Shown one piece after another: positions 9,695 to 22,922 of a DNA stretch of 64,000 bases. Each line of letters begins with the position of its first letter. The first letter of the stretch is position 1. The stretch comes from Rattus norvegicus (Eukaryota > Chordata > Mammalia > Rodentia > Muridae): NCBI RefSeq assembly GCF_036323735.1, contig NC_086026.1:73571039-73635038 (forward strand), given 5' to 3'. Below the pieces are notes generated by a model that saw only the letters and a list, made by a program, of their open reading frames with translations, made no database searches and was not told the DNA's origin. Position numbers and translations under genes: made by a program.

Positions 9695-12600
9695 CTGCAA
9701 ATATTTCAACATGTGAGACACTCTTGATTCCTGTTCCATTGCCTCCCCGCCACACCATGCCTCTGGCCACTGCTGCCCTATCAGTTCCAGAAAAGTGGCC
9801 TTGGGAACTCTAGCTCCTCCTCACTCACCTTGTTGGGACCACTTCAAGTATTCTAACACTCTGGTGAGAGAACAAACCATGTTCCCCTCAGCCTGTTCAC
9901 TCTCCTCTAGAGAAAGGTTGTGTTTTAGCTTTGGAACCCTCTGAATGAAGATACGCAGATGTAGAAGAAGGGTATGTAAGAGTGCTGGCTGGCCTAGAAG
10001 TGCCACTAGCAGTTACCAACAGCAGAAGCTCCAAGGACGCACAAACCAGGAGGCACCACTCAGGCCTGACAGTACTCCCAGATGCCATAAAATTCCCTTC
10101 CTTAACCCTGGAGAATCAGGTTAATAAAACATTAACTGACAGAGACCGAGTGTGGATGAACACTGCCCACATGCAGCACAAGGATCCTGAGAGTAGCTCT
10201 AGGAAATCTTAGTTATGTGACCTGTGCGCCAGTAGCTTTCTTGGGAGGAGCAGTTCTCGAGATATACCTAAGATGTCACTGCTCTAACCAATAAATAGCA
10301 GCCCAAGCATTCCATAGGCAGAGGTAGATGGGTCTCTGAGTTCTAGGTCAGCCTGGTGACCTAGTGAGTTCCAACCAGGCCTTATAGCAAGACCCTGTCT
10401 CAAAAAGAAAACAGAAAAAGAAAGGTCAACTGGGTGGTGCCTGTTTATAGTCCCGGCACTTGGGGAAGCTGAGGCCTTTGAGACTAATCCAGGCTATATA
10501 ATGAGGCCCTATCTAAAACAAATGGAGTAAGCACTGGTTCTGCACGAATGGCTCGGTTCGGTGGAAGAGCTTCCAAAGCATGCATGAGGCATAGGTCTCA
10601 TTTCCAGCACTGCAGAAACAACAAAATACAAGCCCCTTACTGAAAGCCCAGCAAGCCCTCCCTCTCACCTTGAAGGCTTAGTTTGAGGTCAGTTGCAACC
10701 CAGATTGTAGAACAGTGGCCCAATCTTGTAGGACAAGCCCCACCCTGCAAACTGTCCCAGCTGTTGAGAAGGCTGTGTGAAATATTCAAGAGAAAACAGC
10801 TGGCTTCCAGAAGCCAGTATCTGTTCCTTCTGAGCAGGAGGGGGTAGGCAAGAAAGGACTGGGTGCTAGCAAAGGCCTCAGGGAATGGAAGGAGGCAGGT
10901 GAAAGAAAGCACTGGGGAAAAGTGCGAGCTACTGCCCATCCTGGAGCCTCAGTTTTCTTACCTATGTAAAGAGGGCAAAGACAGTTTCACCCTCCTCAGC
11001 TGGCTTTAAGGACAGAGTGAGAACAGATTGTGAGCACTTGTGGGCAAAGCAGTGCACAGAGCTGCACAGGTGGTCCAGGCAGCTTCCCCACGGACCTCCC
11101 ACCCAGAGCCATAGAGGTTTCAACAGGCAGAGGCCAGACGGCCTACCCTGCATTGATGAACCCCTCAAGCCTGCACTGCTCTGCCTTGTTCCTTGCTACT
11201 GCTTTGCACAGTGCCCTCTGCATAGGGTAGAGAAGTAAACAACTCCTTGATGGGCAGGAAAGCACTCACTGATTTATAACCTCTACAGTGACCAGGATAT
11301 TATTCCCTGTTAAGTCTGTGACAAACAATAGGTCTACTTGTGCTTTTAAGGGTCTGTTTTCAGAGGAGGATACAAGAAGACTGCCTATAATTTTTTGAAG
11401 TCAAGGATGGGTGATGGCTTTATCTGAGCCCAGTGTTGCCTCTAAAACATGTCAGCATTCACCCCTTCTTATCAACTGCCAAGGCTGCTCCTGCTGCCCG
11501 ACAGAGTGCTGGCCCAGTGGGTTTCCTCTCACATCCCTGTACTGCCCCAACCTACACTTTAGCAAAGACTGGGGCAAGTCTCATCCTTCCTTAATATAAA
11601 CCTACTTACACATAAATTTCACAAGTGGTATGGTTCTTCATATTAAAATCAGACAAGAATTTTAAATTTTTTAATCATCTACAATAGGCATCTACAATAT
11701 ACATTTAAAAAGACTTTTCTCAAATTCTCCTGCTACCCAAAAACACACACTCACACTCTTTCTCTCTCTCTCTCTCCCCCTTCCCTCCCCCTCCTTTCTC
11801 TCTTTCTCTCTGAAACTGTCTCACTCTACAGAGCAGACTCGCCTAGAATTCATGGACTTCTTCCTTGGCCTCCAAGGCAGTGGGATCATAGGAAGTCATC
11901 CAGAGTACTTTGCTTCTTTCCCAGACCTGACAATGGACATCCTCATCTCTTTCTATAGTCACTACTCTTTAACAGCACTTAATAGTCCAAGTCTGTGTGT
12001 TACAGCTCCCCACTCACTAGCCTGCCTCCCCACCCCCCAGCCATCATGGAGACTGGGCTCCTGCTCTTCCACCTGTGGTCCATCCCGCTTACTGACACCT
12101 CACACCTCCTGCACGCAGATGTGTGTGTATGCACAGAACAGCTCAGTAAATGAAGACAGGCAAACATCAGTGTGTGAATGGGAGGCTCCTGATCTTGGGA
12201 AAGGAAGAAGGGACTCTGATCTGACAATTCCAAGAGCAAAGCCCAGGCACCCTGAGGACCACACCATATAAACAGCTCACCCAGTTTTCCCTCCCACCTC
12301 CCCTTCTGAGACCGGGATCTCACTGTGTAGTTCAGGCCTGCCTGAGCTTGGAACTCTGCAGTCTCAACCTAAGTACTGGGATCACAGGTGTGCGCCAACA
12401 CACTTATCTAACTAGCGTTTTTATTTTTTCCCCTTGTCATTTTTCCTTTTCCTTGGTTTTCTTCCCCCATTTTATTTTGTGTATAGTTTTTTTGCCCAAA
12501 TTTTTGTCTATGCACTTTACAGATATAGACAAGAGGCCACACCAAAAGAGGTGTGGTGGAACATATATTTAACTCCATGCATGCGGTGCTCACAGAGGAG

Positions 12601-12909
12601 GGTACCAGATTCCTTGACCTGGAGTTTGAGATGGTTGTGAACTGTCATATGGGTGATGGGAATTGAACCCAGGTTCTCTGCAAGAGTAGCCACTATGTTT
12701 AACCACTAAGCCATCTCACCAGTCCAGAACTACTTACTTTTATTGTTTTGTTTTTTTTTCTAGACAAGATTGCGCTATGTAGCATGACTGTCCTGGAACT
12801 CTGTAGACCAGGCTGGCCTTGAACTTAGAGACCCACTGCCTCTGCCTCCCGAGTGCTGGGATTAAAAGTGTGTGCCACCACCACTCTATTTACTTTGTTC
12901 TCTTACTTT

Positions 12910-13080
12910 TTTTTAAAATTATTTATGTGAGTGCACTGTCACTGTCTTCAGACACACCAGAAGAGGGCATCGGATTTCATTACAGATGGTTGTGAACCAC
13001 CATGTGTTTGCTGGGAATTAATTCCAGGACCTCTGGAAGAGCAGTCAGTGCTCTTAACCACTGAGACATCTCTCCAGCCC
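12910..13080 (-). mobile_element. B2 SINE, antisense
   Basis: Starts TTTAAAATTATTTATGTGAG, has GTCTTCAGACACACCAGAAG and ends GAGACATCTCTCCAGCCC, the reverse of the B2 head. The left side abuts a B1 remnant and the right side a truncated ID element. Confidence 0.9.
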
Positions 13081-13107
13081 TCTCTTTAACCACCCCCCCG
13101 CCCCCCC

Positions 13108-13164
13108 AGAGCTGAGGACCGAACCCAGGGGCTTGCTCTACCACTGAGCTAAATCCCCAACCCC
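13108..13164 (-). mobile_element. ID SINE, antisense, internally deleted
   Basis: CAGAGCTGAGGACCGAACCC is joined directly to TTGCTCTACCACTGAGC and ends CCCCAACCCC. The central palindrome of the ID body is missing and no poly-T tail is left. It lies 14 bases from a complete antisense ID. Confidence 0.85.
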
Positions 13165-13178
13165 TTCTATTTAACTTT

Positions 13179-13274
13179 TTTTTTTTGGTTCTTTTTTTCG
13201 GAGCTGGGGACCGAACCCAGGGCCTTGCGCTTCCTAGGTAAGCGCTCTACCACTGAGCTAAATCCCCAGCCCCA
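13179..13274 (-). mobile_element. ID SINE, antisense
   Basis: Poly-T, GGTTC spacer, poly-T, then GGAGCTGGGGACCGAACCCA and the end CCCCAGCCCC. It is complete and only 57 bp downstream (in transcript sense) of exon 8, where it could affect exon definition. Confidence 0.93.
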
Positions 13275-13330
13275 AACTTCTTAAATAGAGTAAAGAAACA
13301 CCGAGGTCAAGGAAGCCTGGCAGCACATAC

Positions 13331-13395
13331 CTCATTGACGATGTAATCCAACAACTCAAAAATTGCCATGGGAGGTCGGCTATCCATTCCATATG
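13331..13395 (-). CDS. Map2k1: Map2k1 exon 8
   Basis: A 65-base exon encoding the end of Ser299 and YGMDSRPPMAIFELLDYIVN to Glu320, the end of the proline-rich insert and the following helix. The acceptor is TCTGCAG preceded by a (CTT)n pyrimidine tract, and the donor is GTATGTG. Immediately behind that tract (13,428) starts a 25-base block that is duplicated in intron 8. Confidence 0.96.
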
Positions 13396-14205
13396 CTGCA
13401 GATTTACAAAGAAGAAGAAGAAGAAGACACTTTACAGATATAGACAAGAGGCTACTTATCAGTATGAGTCAAGGGGTAGAGCATGGGTCATGGACCATAA
13501 AAATCCACTTTGTACAAGGCCTAATATGGAGGCCTAAGCATGTCTATGAGTCTGGGCTCGGTATCACTCAGTTTCTTCTCTAAAGCATATTACAGCAGTG
13601 CTCATTAGCAAACTGCTTTCAAAATTAGATGTGTGACCTTGGACAAACTGACTGACCACTGAGTCAAGAGGCAGGGCTTTGGAAAGAGTCAAATGACAAT
13701 TCATCTTCCCACCCTTACATTTACAGAGCAGCGAATGACATAAGAACTAATTGTGTGCAGGGCTATATTTGGGTTTGGCCTTTATGCACTGTATAGCTAG
13801 AGCTCACAGCCTCCCAAGTGCCAGGCAAACTTTACCACTAAGCCACACTTAGTTGAACTTGTCTTTAATTCTCCCTGAGCATCCATTTCTCCCTTTCCTA
13901 CCAAGCCCCCAAGCAAGTCCCTTCTCTGGTTGGTTATCAACACTGGTGCCTTTACCTCCCTGCACACATTCAGCCACTTCAGTGTCATCAGGATAAAGAC
14001 CAGGTATCCATGGTCAGATGGGGACACCCAGCAGAAGTCACATAAAAGTAAAAAGGCTAGGCAGGGCTGGAGAGATGGCTCAGCAGTTCAGAACCCTGAC
14101 TGTTCTTCCAGAGATCCTGAGTTCAATTCCCAGCAACCACACGGTGGCTCACAATCATCTGTAATGGAATCTGATGACCCTCAGAGAGTGACAGTGTCTC
14201 ATATA

Positions 14206-14245
<40 letters not shown>

Positions 14246-15066
14246 TTTTTTAAAAAAATGAGATGGCTAGCCAGGTGTGGTGGAACATATATTTAACTCC
14301 AGCACTCATGAGGCACAGGCAGGGAACAAGTTCTGGGAGTCCAAACAATCCTCCCCCAACAAAAACCCCAACAGAAAAGACTGTGAAAAGACAGTCCCCA
14401 AGTACCAGGTATCAGTGTGCATCAATCAGAAGCATGTGCTGCTGCAAAGTTTCTGCTTAGCAGACTGGCCACATCTTAGAAGTCTCTGTGGCATTGGCAA
14501 GGAAAGTATTCTGTGCCTCAGTTTCTTCTCTAAAGCATATTACAGCAGTGCTCATTAGCAAACTGCTTTCAAAATTAGAATGTGCTAAGCAGATCCATGG
14601 AGACAGGAAGTGAATAGATCGGTGGTTGCCAGGGATGGGCTAGGGGGAAGGTGAGAGCAACTGGTAATGGAGAAAGATGTTCTGGGTGATGAAAATGTTC
14701 TAGAAAGAGGCTGTGGTGGTGGCGGCTGTACAGTGGAGAAGTATATACTACAAACCACTCAGCTATAATGTAACTTAAACACAGATTTTATATGAATCTC
14801 ATAATTTAAAAAGAAATCTGCATTATTAAAAAGCAAACTAATATTTTTAAGTTCTAAGCGCAGTACCTGGATCACAGCCAAGTACTCAGCAAACAAACAG
14901 CAGGCGCTGTTGGAAAGAACAATAGTTTTCTACACCCACCCAAGTACCCTGCTGCTCCCACAGGACCCAGCCTGACACCCAAAGAGAAGCAGCTACCCAC
15001 AATTCCCTAATAGTAAGGGGCCACACCCCCACCTCCAGTCCTCACTGGGGATAGCAAGTCACTCAC
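13396..15066 (-). other. Map2k1: Map2k1 intron 7 with short duplicated blocks
   Basis: The intron holds a (GAA)n run next to exon 8, a 63-base block duplicated 950 bp apart (13,567-13,629 and 14,517-14,579), a sense B2 with (ATCA)n tail (14,064-14,244) and a degraded B1 (about 14,270-14,345). Confidence 0.75.
14064..14244 (+). mobile_element. B2 SINE with (ATCA)n tail
   Basis: GGGCTGGAGAGATGGCTCAG head, GAGTTCAATTCCCAGCAACC B box region and a tail that has become a tetranucleotide repeat (AATC, about 14,204-14,244). The end of the B2 body is replaced by diverged sequence. Confidence 0.88.
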
Positions 15067-15268
15067 AGCTGAGGGGCCTCCCAGGGGTCCTTGGCCTGGG
15101 TGGCGTTTCGGCCGCGTCTCCTTCCACCTGGCATCCAAACAGCAGCTCCAGCTCCTTGGCATCAGGAGGAGGAATGGGGTATCTTCCAACTGCCATCTCC
15201 ACCAGAGAGAGCCCCATGCTCCAGATGTCCGACTGCACAGAGTAGTGAGTCCCCTGGAGTCTCTCAGG
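15067..15268 (-). CDS. Map2k1: Map2k1 exon 7, proline-rich insert
   Basis: 202 bases, residues 232 to the first base of codon 299. It opens PERLQGTHYSVQSDIWSMGL (subdomains VIII-IX, with the APE-equivalent PER motif) and runs into the MEK-specific proline-rich insert with AAETPPRPRTPGRPLS. This insert is known to hold feedback and PAK sites (Thr286, Thr292, Ser298), and all three residues are intact. Donor GTGAGT, acceptor CCATAG. Confidence 0.97.
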
Positions 15269-17290
<2,022 letters not shown>

Positions 17291-17451
17291 CTAGATCACA
17301 CCACATGCGCCATCACAGGTGATCTGTGACCTGTAAACTCCAAAGGAAGTAGATAATGATGTCTACTCTCTTAGGACTCAGACCTGGCCATATGACTCAT
17401 CAAAAGGAGTCAGCTATCATCACCAGTCAAAATGCCAAAGTCTGGAGCAGG

Positions 17452-17582
17452 GCACATTGGCTCTTGGGAGGCAAAGGCAGGTAGACCTTTGAGTTCAAGG
17501 CTAGCCTGGTCTACAGAGCTAGTTCCCAGGGATACACAGAGAAACCCAGTCTCTACACACAAAAAGAAGCAGAAAAAGGAGT
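17452..17582 (+). mobile_element. B1 SINE preceding the GGA array
   Basis: A 5'-truncated B1 with GGGAGGCAAAGGCAGGTAGA, TAGCCTGGTCTACAGAGC and an A-rich tail (AAAAAGAAGCAGAAAAAGGA). The purine array starts inside this tail, suggesting the SINE poly(A) tract seeded the array. Confidence 0.85.
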
Positions 17583-18190
17583 AGGAGGAAGAGGAGGAAG
17601 AGGAGGAAGAGGAGTGGGAGTGGGAGGGGGAAGGGGGAGGAAGAGGAAGAGGAAGAAGAAGAGGAGGAGTGGGAAGGGGAAGGGGGAGGAGGAGGAGTGG
17701 GAGTGGGAGGGGGAAGGGGAGGAGGAGGAGTGGGAGTGGGAGGGGGAAGGGGGAGGAGGAGGAAGAAGAGGAAGAGGAGGAGTGGGAGTGAGAGGGGGAA
17801 GGGGAGGAGGAGAAGGAGGGAGAGGAGGAGGAGGAGTGGGAGTGAGAGGGGGAAGGGGGAGGAGGAGGAGGAGGAGTGGGAGTGGGAAGGGGGAGGAGGA
17901 GGAGTGGGAGTGAGAGGGGGAAGGAGGAGGAGGAGGAGGAGGAAGAAGAGGAGGAGGAGGAGGAGTGGGAGTGAGAGGGGGAAGGGGAGGAGGAGGAGGA
18001 GGAGGAGTGGGAGTGAGAGGGGAAGGGGGAGGAGGAAGAGGAAAAGGAGGAGGAAGAAGAGGAGGAGGAGTGGGAGTGGGAAGGGGGAGGAGGAGGAGTG
18101 GGAATGAGAGGGAGGAGGAAGAGGAGGAGGAGGAGGAGGAGGAGGAGGAGGAGGAGGAGGAGGAGGAGGAGGAGGAGGAGGAGGAGAATT
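17571..18190. repeat. 620-bp cytosine-free GGA / GGGAGTG satellite-like array
   Basis: No C occurs on the plus strand across the span. Units combine (GGA)n/(GAA)n with GTGGGAGTGAGAGGGGGAAG blocks of variable spacing (about 26-63 bp). The last part, about 18,105-18,188, is almost pure (GGA)n. On the Map2k1 transcript this is a G-free CU-rich stretch. The long proline/leucine/serine-rich open frame on the minus strand (17,519-18,223) is a by-product of the repeat, not a gene. Confidence 0.97.
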
Positions 18191-18345
18191 CAAAGCTGTT
18201 ACTTCAGGTACCCCTACTAGCAAGACACAGGGTAACTTCTGATAGGATTAAAAAGGAACGGAAGGCTGTAAGATCCTACTTCCTCAGCTTCCAGTACTAA
18301 GATCACAGGTGTCACCAAACCCAGCTAAAGTTATTTATTCTTTTT

Positions 18346-18442
18346 TTTTTTTTTTGGTTCTTTTTTTTTGGAGCTGGGGACCGAACCCAGGGCCTTGCGC
18401 TTCCTAGGTAAGCGCTCTACCACTAAGCTAAATCCCCAACCC
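18346..18442 (-). mobile_element. ID SINE, antisense, left member of inverted pair
   Basis: Poly-T, GGTTC, poly-T, GGAGCTGGGGACCGAACCCA, ending AATCCCCAACC. It has no direct target duplication; its flanks are instead an inverted pair (AAGTTATTTATTCTTTTT at 18,328-18,345 and its reverse complement at 18,456-18,473). Confidence 0.92.
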
Positions 18443-18473
18443 TCAAAAAACTTTTAAAAAGAATAAATAACTT

Positions 18474-18545
18474 GGGGCTGGGGATTTAGCTCAGTGGCAA
18501 GGCCCTGGGTTCGATCCCCAGCTCCGAAAAAAAGAAAAGAAAAGA
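18474..18545 (+). mobile_element. ID SINE, sense, internally deleted, right member of inverted pair
   Basis: GGGGCTGGGGATTTAGCTCA continues to AGTGGCAAGGCCCTGGG, lacking the central GTAGAGCGCTTGCCTAG segment, then TCCCCAGCTCCG and an A/G tail. It lies head to head with the antisense ID at 18,346-18,442, 31 bp apart. Confidence 0.9.
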
Positions 18546-18690
18546 AGATTTTTGAGACAGTTTTCAAAATTACTTTATAGTTCTGTCCGGAACTCACTCT
18601 GTAGACCAGGCTGGCCTCAAACTCAGAGATCCACCTGATTCTACCTACCAAGTGCTGGGATTAAGGGCATGCATTAGCACTGCCTGGTTT
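18546..18690 (-). mobile_element. B1 SINE, antisense
   Basis: TTTTTGAGACAG opens the antisense tail side. It continues CTCTGTAGACCAGGCTGGCC and ends with GTGCTGGGATTAAGGGCATG, with an unrelated-looking insertion near the left end. Confidence 0.85.
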
Positions 18691-19816
18691 AACTTGCTTA
18701 TTCTTAAACAGATTCTAAAGATCTTCCCAAGGGTAAATTGGGGGTAGAGGGGCTGTGACAGCCCTACAATACTCCAGTTATCCCTTCCCTACCCTTATCT
18801 TCACACCAGCTCCAGCAAGGCAAGAAGAGCCCTCAGAGTCTGTCTTACCTTGGTGAACCCTGAGGAACACAAACCCCGATGATTGAACACATCTACACTC
18901 AGCACATAGTGTGACCATTCTGAAACCCAGCCTCACTATCACTCCCAAGCACTGGAGTTGGATCCAGGCCTAGCATTTCTATGGAGCTAGAAACCTCTCT
19001 ACAACTCCACCTCCCACAGAGACCCTCCAAGATCATTCAGGCACTGGGAGAAATCTTAAATGAGTAAGATTCAAATTCACTTCCAAAACAGAGCTAAGTA
19101 AGGGTCCAGGGCTTATTCAAGGCCACAGGGCAAAAACTGCCCTCTATCTAGCATCCTACAACCACACTCCTCAGCAGTCTAAGCCTACTGGTTACTGAGC
19201 ACCTGCCTCACACAGGTACCCTGCAATACCATGGAAAGGGCACCGGCATTCTGCCAAGTTCCCGTAACATCCAGTGCACATGATACTAACACCTACTGGT
19301 GTCAGGAGATAAATCAGCCAATGAGTGAGTGTGTAACACCAGGTAGTCTTTGGTACCCAGTCAGATAAGAGCAGGGTAAAAAAAAAAACACTATGCAGAA
19401 GTGTAAGGGCACACCTGCACGGTTCTCCATTGGAGAACGACTTTAACACTAGGTAGGTGGCGAGGGGCCAGCTACTCTTTCTCTAACAGCAGCTTACAAG
19501 AAAGAGGCCCTTGTCCTTGCCCTACAGTGTGCAGAACAGACCTTGGAGGTCACATGTTCAGGATATGGGAGCAACTTAGGAAGAGCCAAGGGTGTGATGT
19601 GCCTGTAGGGCTGGTACAGGCTCCCTAACATGAGCCTTCTCCCCATTGCCCCTCACCCATCCCAAATGTTTCCCATGGCCTTTCAGGTATGACCTGAAGC
19701 AAGAGAGGAGCACTAGCTGGAACCCTACCACCTATGCTCTATGTACTTTTTAGCAAGTCCTGGCTTCTCTGACCAGGGCAGCTCACATCAGAGTGTAGCC
19801 CTCACCTACATATATA

Positions 19817-19817
<1 letters not shown>

Positions 19818-19852
<35 letters not shown>
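19818..19852. repeat. (CA)n microsatellite
   Basis: Perfect CA run of about 35 bp in intron 5. Confidence 0.97.
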
Positions 19853-19855
<3 letters not shown>

Positions 19856-22800
19856 ATCCCCAGAGGTAGTTGCTGTGACCTCAGCCCAGAGCATCCCCTC
19901 CATGATGGCTGCATTCTCTGGCACGGCTGCTTCTCTCCCTCCAGGCTGCAGCTGCTGCTCTCTGAGGCTGAGCTGCCTCTAGCTGCTTTGCATCTGATTT
20001 CTATTCACATGGCAAGCAGGCATCTGCACTCAAGCTTACATAACCCTGCTCTCTCTTATATGGATCTGAACTCTAGCTTCAGCCTCCTAGACCCACCCAT
20101 TTGCAGAGATTCCTGGGGCTGCAGAGGAGAAGCGTTACCCTTCAGGGCTTGAGAGCCAGACACTCTGCATGAAGCCCCTCCTAGTGACCAGAAGACCTAG
20201 CACAGTTCAGTATGCTGCCAGAGTACCAGCCAGAATATGCTCCTCACCCTACCCCTACCTAGTTAGCCCAGATAAATCTTTTCTGGCAGTAGAAAGTATG
20301 AGATGTCAAACAAGGCCAGAATGAATTAATTTCCTAGTCTCAAGGGCACTTTGGTATAGCTTCCCAAAGCTGCCAGCTTCTCCCCACACTCTTCCTCTCC
20401 CCAGACTGTCCCACTCTACCTTGTGCACATGACAGCTAAATCACCACCAGAATGGCTCCTACACAGACTGCTGGGGCTCTCATTTGCCGTGAAACACAGT
20501 CCGACAAAGCCCCCTTCCCGACTTTGCAAACTTTCCAGTGTTTCTTATCCCCCATCTTCCTCGCTCTAATCCAAGCTGGCTTGTCTCTAACTGCCCCAGT
20601 ATGCTATTAAGTCCTGCTTTCTCACCTCTTTTGCTGTTCCCTTCATGGAAATGTCTTCCTTCCTACCCACCCTCTGGTGTCCACTTCTGGTGTCCAGTAC
20701 CTCTGAGTTCCCTTCCTAACGTGGGAGATTTATCTGAGCTTCTTCCGTACTGTCCCAGCAGAAGTCTCAAAGGTGAGTAACAGGGGAGGCCCAGCACTTT
20801 TCAACAGCTTATCTAAGCCTCTAGTTCTCTCCCAACCCTTCAGGGTCAGGTGCTGGTAAGCCAAGCAGCGTTCTGTGTGAAGTAACCACTGGGCTCCCAA
20901 GTTGCTAGGAAGCCCATGGGGGTAGTCAATGGTACTTCCTCTCCTGCCCCATCCGGCCAATTCTCTTTAGCAATGGAGAATATCTTCTTTAAAAAAAAAA
21001 CAAAGCAAGGAGTAGGGCAGAGGGTTCAATTCAGTGAAAGAGTGCTTATCTAGCATCAAAAAGGAAAACAAAACAAACAACAAAAGAAGTTTTATGTAAA
21101 ACTAACTGGATAAAAAATTCTTTTGTGACACCAAAATAACCACAGTGGAAAGTATATACTGGCAAGATTAACTTCTAAACATTTCCTACCTGCTAAAATA
21201 AGGGATCTACACAAAATGCTTCGGGGGCCATTTGTTTATGCTACATAGAATTCTTGCACTACCCAATGATCCAAAGGGCACAATCATTATCTACAAGGCT
21301 GTGATCCCCAGAGAGAGAGAGTGCACAGGTATGACCATGACAGCACAGACAGAGCTGGTGTCACCCACCCCACGGCAGCTGCTTAGCTGGCAAGACTGGC
21401 AGGTGGTTGAATTCAAGGGCTTTCACTTTATGGCTCCTTTATTTTTTTTCTCGGGAAGGGAGGGTGCATTCAGCTGCACTCCCTAGGATGTAACTTAATG
21501 AGCAAGGCATGGAGGAAGAGAAGGGCAGGAGTCAAGTGTGGGGTTGGAAGCCCAAGAGAGAGGGAGGAGGAAATGGAAGGAAGAAGGAAGAGCCCTGGAG
21601 AGGATCAAGCAGAGGGACAGATGTCAGACAGGCTCATTTGTGACAAAGGCTGTATTCAAAAGTGACAGGATCTTAGAGAGTGAGAACTGAAATTTGTTTT
21701 GAAGGCAAATAAGCTATTGTGTTTGCTATTATTTACTTATTTTTAAGATACAGTCTCCTGAATGCAGGCTGGTTTCAAACATCCTATGTGGCTGAGGATG
21801 ATCTTGAACTTCTGGTCCTCCTGCATCCAAGATTAAGGACTGTGGGCCAGCACACACAATTTAAGTAGTGCTGATGATAGATCTAGGACTTCACACATGC
21901 TAGGCAAACATTATCAACTGAGCTACATTTCCAATCCCTAAGGAGATGTTTAAAAAATAGCAACTTAGGTTTCAAATGACCCAACTGCCTTCCCAGCACG
22001 CTTAGTAGAGCATTAAGAACCCTCCCTAAGATGGAGAAATGAAAGGAGAAAGGAGCTGACTCAACTGAGTCTACTCACAGCCATCATGGAGCTACCTCTG
22101 GCTACCCAGGACCTCAGAGAACTGAGCAGCAGAGATATAAAGAAAAACCAAACAAAAGTCCAAGAACTCCAAAGCCTTCAACTAGCCATTACGTGTAAAT
22201 GTAATTTTTGCCCGCCTAAACTTTCCCTAGAGTGCTCATGAAAGGTTCTAGTCCACCCGACCCCCCAAGTTCCACTTACTGAGAAAAAATGGCTGTAGCT
22301 GGGGCAGCTGAGGGCAGCTGGAGCAGGTTAGGAGACTAGGCAAGCCAACGCTGAAGGCCTGCGTCTGATGAACACTCACTCTCCCTTTGCCCCTCACAGC
22401 AGCAGTGTGAGGGTACTGGGAACTCTGAGCAGAGGAAAACCACAGCTGTCATAACAGCAGGGCAACCTAAGAGTAAAGTTTGGGATTTAAATTCCAGACT
22501 CCTAATGGAGTGCTCTTGCCAAACTAGAGAGTCAGGGCCTGGACTACATACAGAGCTCATACAAACCTCAGAGTCATGCCTTGAGGCTTAGCAAAGCCAT
22601 TAGCAAGCCGTAGTTGGCTGTGGCCATGAGCCTTTCTGGGTACCAGTCTGCCTTGGGACAGGCTGAAATCCTGGAAACCCTACCCACTCTAGTGACCACA
22701 TGCTGCTGCGGCCGCAGCTCCAGCCTGCTGACCTCCCCCAGACCCTAACTGCAGGAGGCCTTCAAGAAGTCTTCCACATGGTCATGGCTAAGCTCAAGCA

Positions 22801-22885
22801 GCAGGCAGAGCCCCAGAGGAAAGCCCATCAGTCCTACCCAGCAACTATTTTTATCCCTCCACTTTCAAGATTTCATGCCCAAGCC

Positions 22886-22922
<37 letters not shown>

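Larger units (their letters stand above)
9695..13330 (-). other. Map2k1: Map2k1 intron 8
   Basis: The 3.6-kb intron is unique on the exon 9 side. Toward exon 8 it is packed with SINEs: a degraded B1 (about 10,290-10,410), antisense B1 (about 12,300-12,400), B3-like (about 12,578-12,725), antisense B1 (about 12,755-12,885), antisense B2 (about 12,910-13,080) and two antisense IDs (13,108-13,164 partial; 13,179-13,274). A pyrimidine run (CT-rich) sits at 11,757-11,811. Two short blocks copied elsewhere in the locus lie at 12,513-12,537 and 12,549-12,577. Confidence 0.75.

Noticed and set aside
17519..18223. 234-codon proline/leucine/serine-rich open frame on the minus strand
   Set aside because: It is generated by the cytosine-free GGA array; frames on both strands stay open because the repeat lacks stop codons.
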